From Pseudoxanthomonas sp. z9 (GTDB lineage Bacteria; Pseudomonadota; Gammaproteobacteria; Xanthomonadales; Xanthomonadaceae): a DNA stretch of 64,000 nucleotides. This document shows, in pieces, positions 46,658 through 58,333 of this stretch (its first letter is position 1; each line of letters begins with the position of its first letter). The notes under the pieces were generated by a model, which had not been told where the DNA came from, did not search any database, and saw only the letters and a list, made by a program, of their open reading frames with translations. The stretch lies in NCBI RefSeq assembly GCF_006542425.1, contig NZ_VFID01000004.1, positions 186,001 to 250,000 on the forward strand, read 5' to 3'. Position numbers and translations under genes: made by a program.

Positions 46658-47794
46658 TCAGGCAGCTGGCAGCAGCAGGCGTTCCAGCAACCGCTGGTAA
46701 AGCCCCGGAAGCGCTTCCAGGTCGGCCAGCGCAATATTCTCGTCGACCTTGTGGATGCTGGCGTTGACCGGGCCGATCTCGATGCACTCGGCCCCGAGCG
46801 GGGCGATGAAGCGCGCGTCGGAGGTGCCGCCCGCCGTGCTCTCTTCCGGCGGTGCACCGGAGAACCCGGCCAGCACCTGGCGCGCGGTCGCACGCAGATG
46901 GCCTTCCGGGGTGTAGAACGGCTCGCCGCCGCGGTGCCAGTGGATGGCGTAGTCCAGTTCGTATCGGTGCAGCACCGACTCGATCTCCTCTTCCAGGCGC
47001 GCGGCGGTCCAACTGGGATTGAAGCGCAGGTTGAACACCAGCTTCAGCTCGCCCGGAATGACGTTGCTGGCACCGGTGCCGGCGTTGATGTTGGAGATCT
47101 GCAGGCTGGTCGGTGGAAAGGTCTCGTAGCCATCGTCCCAGACCCGCGCGGCGAGTTCGGCCAGCGCCGGCAGCGCCTTGTGGATCGGATTGAGCGCCTT
47201 GTGTGGATAGGCCACATGGCCCTGCACGCCACGCACGCTCAGGGTGCCGGTGAGCGTGCCGCGACGGCCGACCCGCAGCAGGTCGCCCAGCACCTCCTTG
47301 GAGGAAGGCTCGCCGGTGATGCACCAGTCGATGCGCTGGCCGCGCTCGCGGAAGGTTTCGGCGACCAGCTTCACGCCATCCAGCGCGTCGCCCTCCTCAT
47401 CCGAGGTCACCAGCAGCGCGACCGTGCCCGGATGATCCGGATGCGCGTCGACGAAACGCTCCAGCGCGATGGTGCAGGCCGCGACGCTGCATTTCATGTC
47501 GGCCGCGCCGCGCCCGTACAGCACGCCGTCGCGCACCGTCGGAATGAAGGGATCGCTGGTCCAGGCCTCCAGCGGACCGGGTGGAACCACGTCGGTATGG
47601 CCCAGCAGCACCAGCACCGGTGCGCCGCTGCCATGGGTGGCCCAGAGATTGTCGACATCGCCGAAGCGCAGGGATTCGCAACGGAATCCGGCGGAGGCCA
47701 GGCGGGTGGCCAACACCTGCTGGCAACCTGCATCATCGGGTGTCACCGAATGGCGGCGGATCAGTTCACTGGAAAGCTCGACGACATCGCTCAC
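46658..47794 (-). CDS. dapE: Succinyl-diaminopimelate desuccinylase
   Basis: DapE removes succinate in lysine and diaminopimelate synthesis, a two-zinc M20 enzyme. The 378-residue product has the metal-site signatures [22 protein letters not shown] and SDEEGDA, and the final zinc ligand region ENIALAD. It overlaps the ArsC/Spx-like gene by four bases, and dapD is the next gene upstream. This gathers the succinylase pathway in one cluster. Confidence 0.96.
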   Translation of the reverse strand: MSDVVELSSELIRRHSVTPDDAGCQQVLATRLASAGFRCESLRFGDVDNLWATHGSGAPVLVLLGHTDVVPPGPLEAWTSDPFIPTVRDGVLYGRGAADMKCSVAACTIALERFVDAHPDHPGTVALLVTSDEEGDALDGVKLVAETFRERGQRIDWCITGEPSSKEVLGDLLRVGRRGTLTGTLSVRGVQGHVAYPHKALNPIHKALPALAELAARVWDDGYETFPPTSLQISNINAGTGASNVIPGELKLVFNLRFNPSWTAARLEEEIESVLHRYELDYAIHWHRGGEPFYTPEGHLRATARQVLAGFSGAPPEESTAGGTSDARFIAPLGAECIEIGPVNASIHKVDENIALADLEALPGLYQRLLERLLLPAA

Positions 47795-48162
47795 TTGCCG
47801 ACTCCGAACAGCTTCTTGAAACCATTGTCACTGAAGCCCTGTGAAAACACGGTTTCACCGCCCTCCTCGCGCATGACCACGGGCCGGCGGATCAATTGCG
47901 GGTATTCCTTGAGCAGCAGTTTCCATTCCGCTTCGGAACCGGGCGACTTGCGGTTCTCCGGCAACTGCCGCCAGGTGGTGGAGGACTTGTTGATCAGCGC
48001 GTCCCAGCCCCCGGCGTGGTCGGCCCAGTCCTTCAACACCTCGGGCGCCTGCCGGTTGTCGCGGTAGTCGATGAAGGTGTGGGCCACGCCGAAGCGATCC
48101 AGCCACTTGGTGGCCTTCTTGCAGGTGTCGCAGTTCTTGAGTCCGTAGATCGTCGTGGTCAT
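47791..48162 (-). CDS. ArsC/Spx-family protein (YffB type)
   Basis: The 123-residue product with the ATG at 48162 ([18 protein letters not shown]) carries the CDTC thioredoxin-like motif of the ArsC/Spx superfamily. The E. coli homologue YffB also lies next to dapE. The function is not known; glutathione-dependent thiol reduction has been suggested for the family. It is translationally coupled to dapE through an ATGA overlap. Confidence 0.92.
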   Translation of the reverse strand: MTTTIYGLKNCDTCKKATKWLDRFGVAHTFIDYRDNRQAPEVLKDWADHAGGWDALINKSSTTWRQLPENRKSPGSEAEWKLLLKEYPQLIRRPVVMREEGGETVFSQGFSDNGFKKLFGVGK

Positions 48163-48264
48163 GCTCGAATCCTTTTTCACGGCCACGCGCCCCGCGATGG
48201 ATTCCGCGTGCCCGTGCGCAACGTCATGCCGATGGACGCCTTCGCGTCCACCGGCCCGGGAAAA

Positions 48265-49119
48265 TCAGTCGGCCAGTCCGCGCAGCAGTTCGTTGACGCT
48301 GGTCTTGCTGCGGGTCTTCTCGTCGACCTGCTTGACGATCACCGCGCAATACAGCGAGTGCGAGCCGTCGGCGGCCGGCAGCGAACCGGATACCACCACG
48401 CTGCCCGGCGGCACGTAGCCGTAGGTGATTTCCTTGGTCATGCGGTTGTAGATGCGGGTCGACTGGCCCAGGAACACGCCCATGCCGATCACGCTGTGGT
48501 GGCCGACCACCACGCCCTCCACGACTTCCGAACGCGCGCCGATGAAGCAGTGGTCCTCGATGATCGTCGGCGAGGCCTGCAACGGCTCCAGCACGCCGCC
48601 GATGCCGGCGCCGCCGGACAGGTGGCAATGCTTGCCGACCTGCGCGCAGGAACCGACCGTGGCCCAGGTATCCACCATGGTGCCCTCGCCCACGTAGGCG
48701 CCAATGTTGACGAAGCTCGGCATCAGCACCACGTCCTTGCCGAAGTGGCTGCCACGGCGGGCGATCGCGCCCGGCACCACGCGCACGCCGAGCTTGCGGA
48801 AATCGGCCTCGTCGAACGCGCCGAAGCGCGCTTCCACCTTGTCCCAGAACGGCGCGGGATAGGCTTCGACCAGTTCCATTTCGTTGACCCGGAAATACAG
48901 CAGCACCGCTTTCTTCAGCCACTCGTTGACCTTCCAGCCGCCCTTGCCGTCCGGTTCTGCCACACGCAGCTTGCCGCTTTCCAGTCCATCGATGGCACGC
49001 TCGACCGCGGCGCGGGTGGAGCCCTCGATCTCGACGGTGGTCAGCTCGGCGCGGCGTTCGAACGCGCTCTCGATGGTGGACTTCAGTTCTTCGACGGCGG
49101 TGGCTTTCTTCGGGCTCAT
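48265..49119 (-). CDS. dapD: 2,3,4,5-tetrahydropyridine-2,6-dicarboxylate N-succinyltransferase
   Basis: DapD transfers succinyl from succinyl-CoA to tetrahydrodipicolinate in lysine/DAP synthesis. With the ATG at 49119 (AAGGA ten bases earlier) the product is 284 residues. The C-terminal left-handed beta-helix shows hexapeptide repeats such as [20 protein letters not shown]. It follows glnD closely and precedes the ArsC/Spx-like gene and dapE, so the operon is glnD-dapD-(arsC-like)-dapE. Confidence 0.96.
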   Translation of the reverse strand: MSPKKATAVEELKSTIESAFERRAELTTVEIEGSTRAAVERAIDGLESGKLRVAEPDGKGGWKVNEWLKKAVLLYFRVNEMELVEAYPAPFWDKVEARFGAFDEADFRKLGVRVVPGAIARRGSHFGKDVVLMPSFVNIGAYVGEGTMVDTWATVGSCAQVGKHCHLSGGAGIGGVLEPLQASPTIIEDHCFIGARSEVVEGVVVGHHSVIGMGVFLGQSTRIYNRMTKEITYGYVPPGSVVVSGSLPAADGSHSLYCAVIVKQVDEKTRSKTSVNELLRGLAD

Positions 49120-49148
49120 CAATCCGGGTTCCTTGGGGGAGTATTTGG

Positions 49149-51785
49149 TCAATGGGTTTCCAGGCCGGCGCGCAACGCGTCGCGCAAAGCCTGTTGCTGC
49201 AGTTCCGACGCCAGCGGCAAATCGCCCTCGTCGGTGATCTGGAAAATGTCCTCGGCGCGTTCGCCGAAGGTGGCGATGCGCGCATCATGCACGCGCAGGC
49301 GCTGCGCGCGCAGCACCTGGGCGACATCCGACAGCAGACCTGGGCGATCCGGCGCGATCAGGCTGAGCACGGTGCGGCGGCCATCCGGTGTACGGGCGAA
49401 TTCGATGCGCGGCGCGAAGCGGAAATGGCGGAGCTGGCGCGGCAACGCGCGCCGGGAAGTGCGCACCTTGTCCAGCGCGCCGGCGAGGGCAACGCTCAGG
49501 CCGTGCTCGACGTCGGCCGGATCGCGGGTGGCGTAGCTGTCGGCGGGCAGTACCTCGAAGGTATCGAACACCGTGCCCTGCGGCCCCACCAGCACCCGCG
49601 CCTGATGGATGGCGTAGCCCATGCGATCGAGCGTGGACAGGATCGCGGCGAACAGGCCGTCGCGATCGGGCGAATGCACGAACACTTCCATCGCGTTGGC
49701 GTCCTCGGCGATCAGGCGCGCACGCACGCGCGTCTCGCCCGGCCCCACGCCCCGCAGTGCTTCGGCCTGCCAGGCCAGTTGCTCCGGACGGAAGCGCAGG
49801 AAGCTCTCCTCCGGCATCGATGCGAACAGCGCGTCGGCATCCGCGTCCCCGATGGCGTGCAGGCGCAGCAGCACGCGCACCGATTCTCGCGCCTCGGCCA
49901 AGCGCGCGTCGACGTCGACCGGATGTTCCAGGCCCTCGCGCAGCACCCGGCGGGTGGCGAAGTAGAGATCCGCCAGCAACCGATCCTTCCAGGCATTCCA
50001 CAGCTTGGGACTGGTACCGGCGATGTCGGCGCAGGTCAGCAGGTACAGGTAGTCCAGCCGCTCGCGATCGCCAATCAGGCGGGCGAACGCGTGGATGACG
50101 TCCGGATCGGAAATGTCCTGCTTCTGCGCGGTCACCGACATGCGCAGGTGCTGTTCGACCAGCCAGGCCACCAGATCGGTGTCGGAAGCGCTCAGGCCGT
50201 GCGCGGCGCAGAACTCGCGCGCATCGACCGCGCCGAGCTCGGAATGATCGCCGCCGCGGCCCTTGGCGATGTCGTGGAACAGGCCGCCCAGCAACAGCAG
50301 TTCCGGCTTGCGCAGGCGTGGCCAGACCTCGTGGGCGATGGAGAAGCGTTCGTCCGCGCGCCCGGAAGAGAAGGTGGCCAGGTTCTTCAGCACCATCAGG
50401 GTGTGCTGGTCCACGGTATAGACATGGAACAGGTCGAACTGCATGCGCCCGGACACCCGCGCGAACGCGGGCAGCCACTGGCCCAGCACGCCCAGCCGCG
50501 CCATCCGGGTCAGCGTTTCCACCGCGCGCGGCCCGCGCAGCAGGCCGAGGAACGCCTCGCGCTGCGCCGGGGTCGCCCGTGGATACGCGGTCAGTTTCGA
50601 CAACGATTCGGCCAGCGCGCGCGCGGTCAACGAATGCAATCCACGCACCTGTGGCTGCGCGGCCCACATCGCGAACAGGGCGAACACCTGCGACACGTCA
50701 TCCTGCGGCCAGGCCGGATCCCGCGCGGCCAGGTAGCCGTGGCGCAGCGCGAACGCGTCATCCAACGGCTCCGGCAGCGCCTCGCCGTCGAACTGTTCCT
50801 CGAACCGCTGCAGCAGGCGATCGCTGATGCGACGGACGATCGCCGCGCTGCGGTAGAAGCCCTGCATCATCTTCTCGACGCCCAGGTTCTCGGCGTCGTC
50901 GACGAAGCCCAGCCGCTGCGCGAGCGTCTTCTGGAAGTCGAAGCGCAGGCGCTCCTCGGGACGTCCGGCGATCAGGTGCAGGCCATAGCGCAGGCGGCCC
51001 AGCGCGCGGCGTTCGCGCGCCAGCGCGGCCGCCTCGTCGGGTCCCAACTGGCCCATGCCGACCAGCGGTTCCAGATCACGCACGCCGAAGGTGCGCAGCG
51101 CCATCCAGCCCAGCGTGTGCAGATCACGCAGACCGCCGGGGCCATCCTTGATGTTCGGTTCCAGGTTTTCGGAGGTGTCGCCGAAACGCGCGTGGCGAGC
51201 CGTCATTTCCTCGCGCTTGGCGAGGAAGAAATCGCGCGCGGGCCAGACCCTTGCCGCCGACACCGCATCAATCAGGCGCGCCTCGTCGACCGGTTCGGCC
51301 GCCACCGGGCGCGCCTCGATGAGCGCGGTCAGCACGGTCTGGTCGGCGGCGGCCTCGGTGCACTCGGCGGCCGAACGCACCGCATGGCTGATCGGCAGGC
51401 CGGCATCCCACAGCAGCGCGAAGAAACGCGCCAGCGCCTCATGGTGCCGCGCCTGTGCCGGCGCTTCGGCCAGCACCAGCAGGTCCACGTCCGAATGCGG
51501 AAACAGTTCGCCGCGGCCATATCCGCCAACCGCGAACAACGCCATCAGGCTGTCGGCGGGGATGCAGCGCTGCCAGGCGTCCCGCAGCAGGTGATCCACG
51601 CCGCGCGCGCGCAGCGCGAGGATCCGATCCATGCCGTCGCCGTGATCGAAACGCTTGCCCAGCCGCGCGTCGTTGTGGCCGAGCGCGGCGCGGGCGGCGG
51701 CGGACCAGGCCGCGTCATCCGCGATTCCGGGGCCGATCCCGGTCAGCCGCGGCAATGAATCAGTCGCGGCCTGGGAACTGCTCAC
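49149..51785 (-). CDS. glnD: Bifunctional uridylyltransferase / uridylyl-removing enzyme GlnD
   Basis: GlnD senses glutamine and adds or removes UMP on PII to control nitrogen assimilation. The start is the GTG at 51785, overlapping the map stop by four bases (GTGA). The 878-residue product has the nucleotidyltransferase motif [19 protein letters not shown], the HD domain [19 protein letters not shown] and two C-terminal ACT domains (one begins [16 protein letters not shown]). The map-glnD-dapD order is conserved in gammaproteobacteria. Confidence 0.96.
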   Translation of the reverse strand: MSSSQAATDSLPRLTGIGPGIADDAAWSAAARAALGHNDARLGKRFDHGDGMDRILALRARGVDHLLRDAWQRCIPADSLMALFAVGGYGRGELFPHSDVDLLVLAEAPAQARHHEALARFFALLWDAGLPISHAVRSAAECTEAAADQTVLTALIEARPVAAEPVDEARLIDAVSAARVWPARDFFLAKREEMTARHARFGDTSENLEPNIKDGPGGLRDLHTLGWMALRTFGVRDLEPLVGMGQLGPDEAAALARERRALGRLRYGLHLIAGRPEERLRFDFQKTLAQRLGFVDDAENLGVEKMMQGFYRSAAIVRRISDRLLQRFEEQFDGEALPEPLDDAFALRHGYLAARDPAWPQDDVSQVFALFAMWAAQPQVRGLHSLTARALAESLSKLTAYPRATPAQREAFLGLLRGPRAVETLTRMARLGVLGQWLPAFARVSGRMQFDLFHVYTVDQHTLMVLKNLATFSSGRADERFSIAHEVWPRLRKPELLLLGGLFHDIAKGRGGDHSELGAVDAREFCAAHGLSASDTDLVAWLVEQHLRMSVTAQKQDISDPDVIHAFARLIGDRERLDYLYLLTCADIAGTSPKLWNAWKDRLLADLYFATRRVLREGLEHPVDVDARLAEARESVRVLLRLHAIGDADADALFASMPEESFLRFRPEQLAWQAEALRGVGPGETRVRARLIAEDANAMEVFVHSPDRDGLFAAILSTLDRMGYAIHQARVLVGPQGTVFDTFEVLPADSYATRDPADVEHGLSVALAGALDKVRTSRRALPRQLRHFRFAPRIEFARTPDGRRTVLSLIAPDRPGLLSDVAQVLRAQRLRVHDARIATFGERAEDIFQITDEGDLPLASELQQQALRDALRAGLETH

Positions 51786-52576
51786 AGGTCGTTGTCGTCG
51801 CCCGGCAGGCGGGTCAGGATCTCGACGCCGTCCTCGGTCACCGCCACGGTGTGTTCCCATTGCGCCGACAGCTTCCGGTCCTTGGTGACCACGGTCCAGC
51901 CGTCGGGCAGCACCTTGGAGAAGCGGGTGCCCTCGTTGATCATCGGCTCGATGGTGAAGGTCATGCCCGGCTTCAGCACCACGCCATCACCCGGGCGGCC
52001 GTAATGCAGCACCTGCGGTTCGTCGTGGTAGACCTTGCCGATGCCGTGGCCGCAGTACTCGCGCACCACGCTGAAGCGCTCGGCTTCGGCGAACTGTTGG
52101 ATGGCGTGGCCGATGTCGCCCAGGGTCGCGCCCGGACGGACCGCGCGGATGCCGCGGAACATTGCCTCGCGGGTGGTGTCCACCAGCCGCTTCGCCATCA
52201 CCGAAGGGGTGCCGACGAAGTACATGCGGCTGGTGTCGCCGTGCCAGCCATCCTTGATGACGGTCACGTCGATGTTCAGGATGTCGCCGTCCTTCAGCAC
52301 CTTGCCCTCGCTGGGCATGCCGTGGCAGATGACATTGTTGACCGAGGTGCACACCGTGGACGGGAACGGAATCCGCCCGTGGCCGCCGCCATAGCCGATG
52401 TTGGCCGGGATGGCTTTCTGCACGTTGACGATATGATCGTGGCAGATGCGGTCCAGTTCGGCGGTGGTCACGCCCGGCTTCACGTGCGGCGCGACGATTT
52501 GCAGGACCTCGGCGGCCAGCCGGCCGGCGACGCGCATCTGCTCGAGTTCTTCGGGGGTCTTGAGGGTGATGGCCAT
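51782..52576 (-). CDS. map: Type I methionine aminopeptidase
   Basis: MetAP removes initiator methionine. With the ATG at 52576 (MAITLKTPEELEQMRVAG) the product is 264 residues. The metal-binding residues are visible in NIDVTVIKDGWHGDTSRM (two Asp), GHGIGKVYHDEPQVLHYG (His) and the two glutamates in FTIEPMIN and QWEHTVAV. It is divergent from rpsB and coupled to glnD. Confidence 0.96.
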   Translation of the reverse strand: MAITLKTPEELEQMRVAGRLAAEVLQIVAPHVKPGVTTAELDRICHDHIVNVQKAIPANIGYGGGHGRIPFPSTVCTSVNNVICHGMPSEGKVLKDGDILNIDVTVIKDGWHGDTSRMYFVGTPSVMAKRLVDTTREAMFRGIRAVRPGATLGDIGHAIQQFAEAERFSVVREYCGHGIGKVYHDEPQVLHYGRPGDGVVLKPGMTFTIEPMINEGTRFSKVLPDGWTVVTKDRKLSAQWEHTVAVTEDGVEILTRLPGDDNDL

Positions 52577-52629
52577 GGCCGGGATTATCGCCGATTTCGC
52601 CCCCCTTTGAGCGCCCGGCAGGGGGTTTG

Positions 52630-52659
52630 TTGCCGGCAACTCATTGTTCCCGCTATACT
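52630..52659 (+). promoter_or_regulatory. Predicted rpsB-tsf promoter with long 5' leader
   Basis: TTGCCG (52630-52635), an 18-bp spacer and TATACT (52654-52659) form a good promoter. The transcript would carry a leader of about 230 bases to the rpsB start at 52896. In E. coli the rpsB leader binds S2 for feedback control, and a similar use is plausible here. No other gene fits in 52577-52895; an in-frame-looking ATG at 52881 belongs to a different frame. Confidence 0.65.
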
Positions 52660-52895
52660 TCCGCGGCTTGGCCGGACCCGTCCGTCCAGGCTGCCCACGC
52701 CGGGCGTCACCGGCGAATCCACACCTGCTGCCAACCTCCGTGCCGGGGTGCCTGAAAACTCCTTTGGGATCATTCCCTTAGGGTCGAAGGTTCGGACACG
52801 GAAGCCGCAGGGAGGCCCAACCCCGGAACCCTGCCCTCGCGGGCAACCGCCATCCCATTCCCGGCGGCCGGTTCCACGTTCATGGAGTTCAAGCA

Positions 52896-53699
52896 ATGCC
52901 CCAAGTCACCATGCGCCAGATGCTGGAAGCCGGCGTCCATTTCGGCCACCAGACCCGCTACTGGAACCCCAAGATGGCGCCGTACATCTTCGGCGCCCGC
53001 GGCAAGATCCACATCATCAACCTCGAGAAGACCGTTCCGCTGTTCAACGATGCGATGAACTTCCTCTCGGGCGTGGCCCAGAAGCGCGGCACCGTGCTGT
53101 TCGTCGGCACCAAGCGCAGCGCGCGCGAAGCCATCAAGGAAGAAGCCGAGCGTTGCGGCATGCCGTACATGACCCAGCGCTGGCTGGGCGGCACCCTGAC
53201 CAACTTCGCCACCGTGAAGAAGTCGGTCGCCCGCCTGAAGGAACTGGAAGCCGCTGAAACCGACGGCACCTTCGAGAAGCTGGTCAAGCACGAAGTGCTG
53301 GGCCTGCGCCGCGAGCGCGAGAAGCTGGAAGCCTCGCTGGGCGGCATCAAGGACATGAACCGCCTGCCGGACGCCCTGTTCGTCATCGACATCGGCCATG
53401 AAGATATCGCCATCAAGGAAGCCAAGAAGCTCGGCATCCCGGTGATCGCGGTGGTCGACTCGAACTACGACCCGGCCTTGGTCGACTACGCCATCCCCGG
53501 CAACGACGACGCCATCCGCGCCGTGCAGCTGTATGCCCGCGCCGCCGCTGACGCCGTGCTGGAAGGCAAGGCCGCTTCGCCGAACGCCGCGACCGTCCGC
53601 GAGGAAGAGTTCGTGGAATCGGACGAGGAAGGCAAGGGCCGCCGTGCCCCGGCCAAGAAGGCCGGCAAGAAGGCCGACGAAGCCGCCGCGGCCGAGTAA
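52896..53699 (+). CDS. rpsB: 30S ribosomal protein S2
   Basis: S2 is a late-assembling 30S protein. The 267-residue product starts [20 protein letters not shown], diagnostic, with GGAG eight bases upstream. The C-terminal basic/acidic tail (residues from about 225) is longer than in E. coli and rich in Glu, Lys and Ala. It is followed by tsf with a GC-rich stem in between. Confidence 0.98.
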   Translation: MPQVTMRQMLEAGVHFGHQTRYWNPKMAPYIFGARGKIHIINLEKTVPLFNDAMNFLSGVAQKRGTVLFVGTKRSAREAIKEEAERCGMPYMTQRWLGGTLTNFATVKKSVARLKELEAAETDGTFEKLVKHEVLGLRREREKLEASLGGIKDMNRLPDALFVIDIGHEDIAIKEAKKLGIPVIAVVDSNYDPALVDYAIPGNDDAIRAVQLYARAAADAVLEGKAASPNAATVREEEFVESDEEGKGRRAPAKKAGKKADEAAAAE

Positions 53700-53709
53700 T
53701 CGCGCTGCA

Positions 53710-53736
53710 ACGCCGCCGCGCCACAGTGCGCGGCGG
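53710..53736 (+). terminator. Stem-loop between rpsB and tsf
   Basis: GCCGCCGCGC and GCGCGGCGGC flank a short loop just after the rpsB stop. There is no T-tract, so it is more likely a partial attenuator or RNA-processing site that adjusts S2 to EF-Ts output. Confidence 0.45.
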
Positions 53737-53831
53737 CATCCGATGCCTACAGGCGGGCCATGACCCGCCTTATTCAATCCGTCGGCGGGCTCCCCGCCCG
53801 CCCAACGAAATCCGCAAATCGAGGTAATCCC

Positions 53832-54710
<879 letters not shown>

Positions 54711-54735
54711 TTTCCTCCTCGGAAGGAATCGAAGA

Positions 54736-54761
54736 AGCCGCGGGAAACCGCGGCTTTTTTT
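54736..54761 (+). terminator. Intrinsic terminator of rpsB-tsf
   Basis: AGCCGCGG, loop GAAA and CCGCGGCT are followed by seven T residues. Confidence 0.95.
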
Positions 54762-54916
54762 CGTTTTGGGAACCATGGTCGAGACCGCTTCCACTGGCGT
54801 TGCCGCCGTTCGTCGGCGCGCTTGCGGCGACCGCTAAACTTCCACGCGCATCGGCCGATAGCGAGGCGAGGGTGGCAGGAGCGCCACCGCCATACGACAA
54901 GGTCCAGCCGCGCGCG

Positions 54917-56407
54917 ATGCGAGCCGAATTCGAAGCCAAGCTATCTTGCTGCCGCGATCTGCCCTCTCCGCCGGGGGTGGCACTGCGGATCCTCGCGCTT
55001 GCGCGGGATCCCGACGTCGTGATGGCCACCGCGGCCGACACCATCGGCCTGGACGCGGCGCTGACAGCCCGCATGCTGCGCATCGCCAACTCGCCGCTCT
55101 ATGCCAGCCGCCGGCGGGTGGAGAACCTGAGCCAGGCACTCACCCTGCTGGGTCTCAATGCCACCCTGACCCTCGCGCTCGGTTTCTCGCTCGCTTCGGG
55201 AATGCGCTCGCGCCACCAGGCCGATGCGCAGTGCGAGGAAAAGGTCTGGCGGCGCAGCGTCATCGCCGCGCTCGCCAGCCGCCTGCTGGGCGAACGGATT
55301 GGCCAGCGCCGGCTCGAGGAACTGATGCTCGCGGGCCTGCTGCAGGACATCGGCATCCTCGGCCTGCTGCAACTGGACCGCAAAACCTATGCGCCGCTGC
55401 TGACGGCCAGCCCGGACAACGCCAGCCTGCTGCGACGCGAGCGCGAACAGTTCGGCTGCGATCACGCCGAAGTCGGGCACTGGATGGCGCGCTACTGGAA
55501 CCTGCCCCCGCTGCTGCAGGACGCCATCGGAGCCAGCGAATCGAAACATGTCCCCTCGCCCTTCGACGCCTGCGTGGCCGTTTCCGGCTTCCTCGCGGAT
55601 CTGTGGATCGAGGAGGACGCCGACGCCGCGCGCCTGCGCGCCATCGAGGCCGCGCACAGCCACCTGTCGCTGGATGTGGTCGCCGTGGACGGGGTCATCG
55701 AGCAGGTCGGCAAGATGTTGCCCGAAATCGCCACCATGTTCGAAGTGCGCATCACCCAGCCGCGCCGCATCGCCGCGCTCCTGCAGGAAGCGCGCGAACT
55801 GCTGGTGCTGCGGAACCTGCGCGAGATCCAGGACGCCGCGCGCGCGCGCAAGGATGCGGACGAGTTCGAGCACCGCGCCCGGCGCCTGGCCGAGGAGGCG
55901 CGACGGGATCCACTCACCGGCGTCTACAACCGCACCCAGCTGGAAAGCGTGCTGGAGAAGGAATTCGAAACCTCGTCCCGGCACGGCTGGCCCCTGTCCA
56001 TCGCCTTCGTCGACCTGGACGACTTCAAGAAAATCAACGACGGCTGGGGCCATCTGGTCGGCGACCAGGTGCTGCGCAGCTTCGCCTCCACCCTGCAGCA
56101 ACACCTGCGCGGCAGCGACATCGTCGCCCGCTATGGCGGCGAGGAATTCCTGATCGTCCTGCCCGGCACCGACGAGCGCGCCGCGCTGGGCGTGATGCGC
56201 CGGATCCTGGCCGAGGTCGGGCAGGCGCCGATGACCCGGGTGGATGGTCGCCCCCTGCACGTGACCTTCTCCGCCGGCCTCGCCACGCACGGCGCGCTGG
56301 AACAGTTCACCCACGTCGATCAACTGCTGCAGGCTGCCGACGAAGCGCTGTATGGCGCCAAGCGCGAGGGGCGCAACCGGGTCGTGGCCGGGCTCGTGGA
56401 GGACTGA
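54917..56407 (+). CDS. HDOD-GGDEF diguanylate cyclase
   Basis: The product with the ATG at 54917 ([19 protein letters not shown]) has about 496 residues. The N-terminal two-thirds form an HDOD domain ([17 protein letters not shown]) and a helical linker with arginine and glutamate repeats; the C-terminal GGDEF domain (from about 335) has [11 protein letters not shown], so catalysis is probable. RGSD five residues before it is a c-di-GMP inhibitory I-site. The HDOD part should carry an input signal. A TTG start at 54800 would add 39 residues. It separates tsf from pyrH. Confidence 0.93.
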   Translation: MRAEFEAKLSCCRDLPSPPGVALRILALARDPDVVMATAADTIGLDAALTARMLRIANSPLYASRRRVENLSQALTLLGLNATLTLALGFSLASGMRSRHQADAQCEEKVWRRSVIAALASRLLGERIGQRRLEELMLAGLLQDIGILGLLQLDRKTYAPLLTASPDNASLLRREREQFGCDHAEVGHWMARYWNLPPLLQDAIGASESKHVPSPFDACVAVSGFLADLWIEEDADAARLRAIEAAHSHLSLDVVAVDGVIEQVGKMLPEIATMFEVRITQPRRIAALLQEARELLVLRNLREIQDAARARKDADEFEHRARRLAEEARRDPLTGVYNRTQLESVLEKEFETSSRHGWPLSIAFVDLDDFKKINDGWGHLVGDQVLRSFASTLQQHLRGSDIVARYGGEEFLIVLPGTDERAALGVMRRILAEVGQAPMTRVDGRPLHVTFSAGLATHGALEQFTHVDQLLQAADEALYGAKREGRNRVVAGLVED

Positions 56408-56516
56408 ACCGCACGCGACCGCGCCAGCTCCGGCAGGCGCGATCCCGCGATTGCGCCTGACGGCCCCGCTCCGCTCGGCTAGAATTGCGGCGTTTGCCCC
56501 TTCGCCGAGAGCCCCC

Positions 56517-57242
56517 ATGACCACACCCCTCGCCTATCGCCGCATCCTGCTCAAACTTTCCGGCGAGGCGCTGATGGGGTCAGAGGACTACGGCATCGAC
56601 CCGGTCGTGATCGGGCGGATCGCGCGTGAAATCATCGAAGCCCGCGACGCGGGCGCCGAAATCGGCTTGGTCATCGGCGGCGGCAACATCTTCCGCGGCG
56701 CCGGCCTGGCCGCCGGCGGCATGGACCGGGTGACCGGCGACCAGATGGGCATGCTGGCCACCGTGATCAACGCGCTGGCGATGCAGGACGCGCTGGAAAA
56801 ACTGGGCGCCAAGGTCCGGGTGATGAGCGCGATCAAGATCAACGACGTGTGCGAGGACTACATCCGCCGCCGCGCCGTGCGCCACCTGGAAAAGGGCCGC
56901 ATCGCGATTTTCGCCGCCGGCACCGGCAACCCGTTCTTCACCACCGATTCCGGCGCGGCCTTGCGCGCAATCGAGATCGGCGCGGATCTGCTGCTGAAGG
57001 CCACCAAGGTCGACGGTGTCTACGACAAGGATCCGAGCAAGCACGCCGACGCCCAGCGCTACGAGCAGCTGACCTACGACGAGGTCATCGCCCGCGATCT
57101 GCAGGTGATGGATACCGCCGCGTTCGCGCTCTGCCGCGACAGCGACGTGCCGCTGCGCATCTACGACCTGTCGGTCCCCGGCAATCTCATGCGCATCCTG
57201 CGCGGCGAAAACATCGGCACCCTGGTAAAGGGCCGCGGCTGA
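56517..57242 (+). CDS. pyrH: Uridylate kinase
   Basis: PyrH phosphorylates UMP to UDP, with GTP activation and UTP inhibition. The 241-residue product starts [20 protein letters not shown], and has [14 protein letters not shown] and [23 protein letters not shown] at 56480-56485 is a weak -10 for its promoter. It precedes a CDF exporter rather than frr directly. Confidence 0.97.
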   Translation: MTTPLAYRRILLKLSGEALMGSEDYGIDPVVIGRIAREIIEARDAGAEIGLVIGGGNIFRGAGLAAGGMDRVTGDQMGMLATVINALAMQDALEKLGAKVRVMSAIKINDVCEDYIRRRAVRHLEKGRIAIFAAGTGNPFFTTDSGAALRAIEIGADLLLKATKVDGVYDKDPSKHADAQRYEQLTYDEVIARDLQVMDTAAFALCRDSDVPLRIYDLSVPGNLMRILRGENIGTLVKGRG

Positions 57243-57254
57243 GCCGCCGGTCCG

Positions 57255-57278
57255 ATCCCGAATCCCCAATCCAGAATT
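57255..57278. repeat. Short CCCGAATCCCCAATCC element after pyrH
   Basis: GATCCCGAATCCCCAATCCA is a single arm of the dispersed repeat family seen at 8823, 21819, 28729 and 37811. It has no clear opposite arm here. Confidence 0.55.
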
Positions 57279-57328
57279 ACCCCTCGCTGTAATAGTGTCC
57301 GCCGCGTCCGCGCGGCACCCTGTGCGGC

Positions 57329-58246
57329 ATGGGACATTCACACGGCTCGCACGCCCACGCGCACGGTTCGGCCACCCGCACCTTCGCGCTGGTCACCCTG
57401 ATCAACCTCGCCTACACCGCCCTGGAGGCGGGTTACGGCTTCTACACCAACTCGCTCGCGCTCCTGTCCGACGCCCTGCACAACCTGGGCGACGTGCTCG
57501 GACTCGGCCTGGCCTGGGCGGCGGCGGCGCTCGCGCGGCGTCCCCCGACCAGCAGCCACACCTACGGATGGCGCCGGGCCACCTTGCTCTCCCCGCTCGC
57601 GAATTCGGTTCTGCTGATGGTGTTCTCAGGCGCGCTGGGCTGGGAGGCGGTCCGCCGCTTCAGCGCGCCGCCGGCGATTCCCGCGACTCCGGTGATCGTG
57701 GTCGCCGCCATCGGCATCGCCATCAATCTGGGCGCCGCCTGGCTGGTCCGGGATGGGCACGCGCATGACCTGAACAAGCGCGGCGCCTTCCTGCACCTGA
57801 TGGCGGACGCGGCGGTCTCGCTCGCGGCGGTGATCGCCGGCCTGGGCATGCTGGCGTTCGGCTGGGCCTGGCTCGACCCGCTGACCGCCCTGCTGATCGG
57901 CGTGGTCATCGCCATCGGGACCTTCGGCCTGCTGCGCGACAGCTTCAACGCGGCCATGGACGCGGTCCCGCCCAGCATCGACCAGGCCCAGGTCCAGGCC
58001 TTCCTGGCCGGCCAGCCCGGCGTGCAGGCGGTCCATCACCTGCACATCTGGCCGCTGGGTGCCGGCGAAATCGCCCTCACCGCGCACCTGGTGCGGCCGG
58101 AGGGCGAGGATCACGACGCCTTCATCGATGCCACCCTGCACGCGCTGGACCACCGGTTCGGCATCAACCACGCGACCCTGCAGATCGAGCGCGGCAGCCA
58201 GTGCGGGCACGACCTGCATGATGCCGCGCCGCACCATTCGCACTGA
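57329..58246 (+). CDS. Cation diffusion facilitator (zinc/divalent metal exporter)
   Basis: The 305-residue product has six membrane helices, with a His-rich N-terminus (MGHSHGSHAHAHGS) and a His-rich C-terminus (HDLHDAAPHHSH). The transport-site motifs are SDALHNLGDV (Asp and His of TM2) and HLMADAAVS (TM5), as in ZitB/CzcD-type Zn(II)/H+ antiporters. The C-terminal cytoplasmic domain contains the HHLHIWPLG strand. It sits between pyrH and frr, an unusual insertion into that order. Confidence 0.93.
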   Translation: MGHSHGSHAHAHGSATRTFALVTLINLAYTALEAGYGFYTNSLALLSDALHNLGDVLGLGLAWAAAALARRPPTSSHTYGWRRATLLSPLANSVLLMVFSGALGWEAVRRFSAPPAIPATPVIVVAAIGIAINLGAAWLVRDGHAHDLNKRGAFLHLMADAAVSLAAVIAGLGMLAFGWAWLDPLTALLIGVVIAIGTFGLLRDSFNAAMDAVPPSIDQAQVQAFLAGQPGVQAVHHLHIWPLGAGEIALTAHLVRPEGEDHDAFIDATLHALDHRFGINHATLQIERGSQCGHDLHDAAPHHSH

Positions 58247-58296
58247 GCCTGCCCCGCCCCCGGGGCCGGAACGTCCGCAAAGGTGCCAGGAACGCC

Positions 58297-58302
58297 TATA
58301 AT
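58297..58302 (+). promoter_or_regulatory. Candidate -10 element upstream of frr
   Basis: TATAAT lies 32 bp before the frr start. The -35 region is poor (TCCGCA at 58274), so the promoter may need an activator or may be weak. Confidence 0.45.
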
Positions 58303-58333
58303 CGGGCGTTTAAGAATTGCCACGGAACCGCTG

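Noticed and set aside
46473-47324. 283-residue minus-strand frame overlapping dapE
   Set aside because: Most of it is an out-of-frame shadow of dapE; only its last 31 codons are the Asn-rich leader.
52881-52895. Start codon ATG at 52881 before rpsB
   Set aside because: It is not in the rpsB frame, and the GGAG after it is the rpsB ribosome site.
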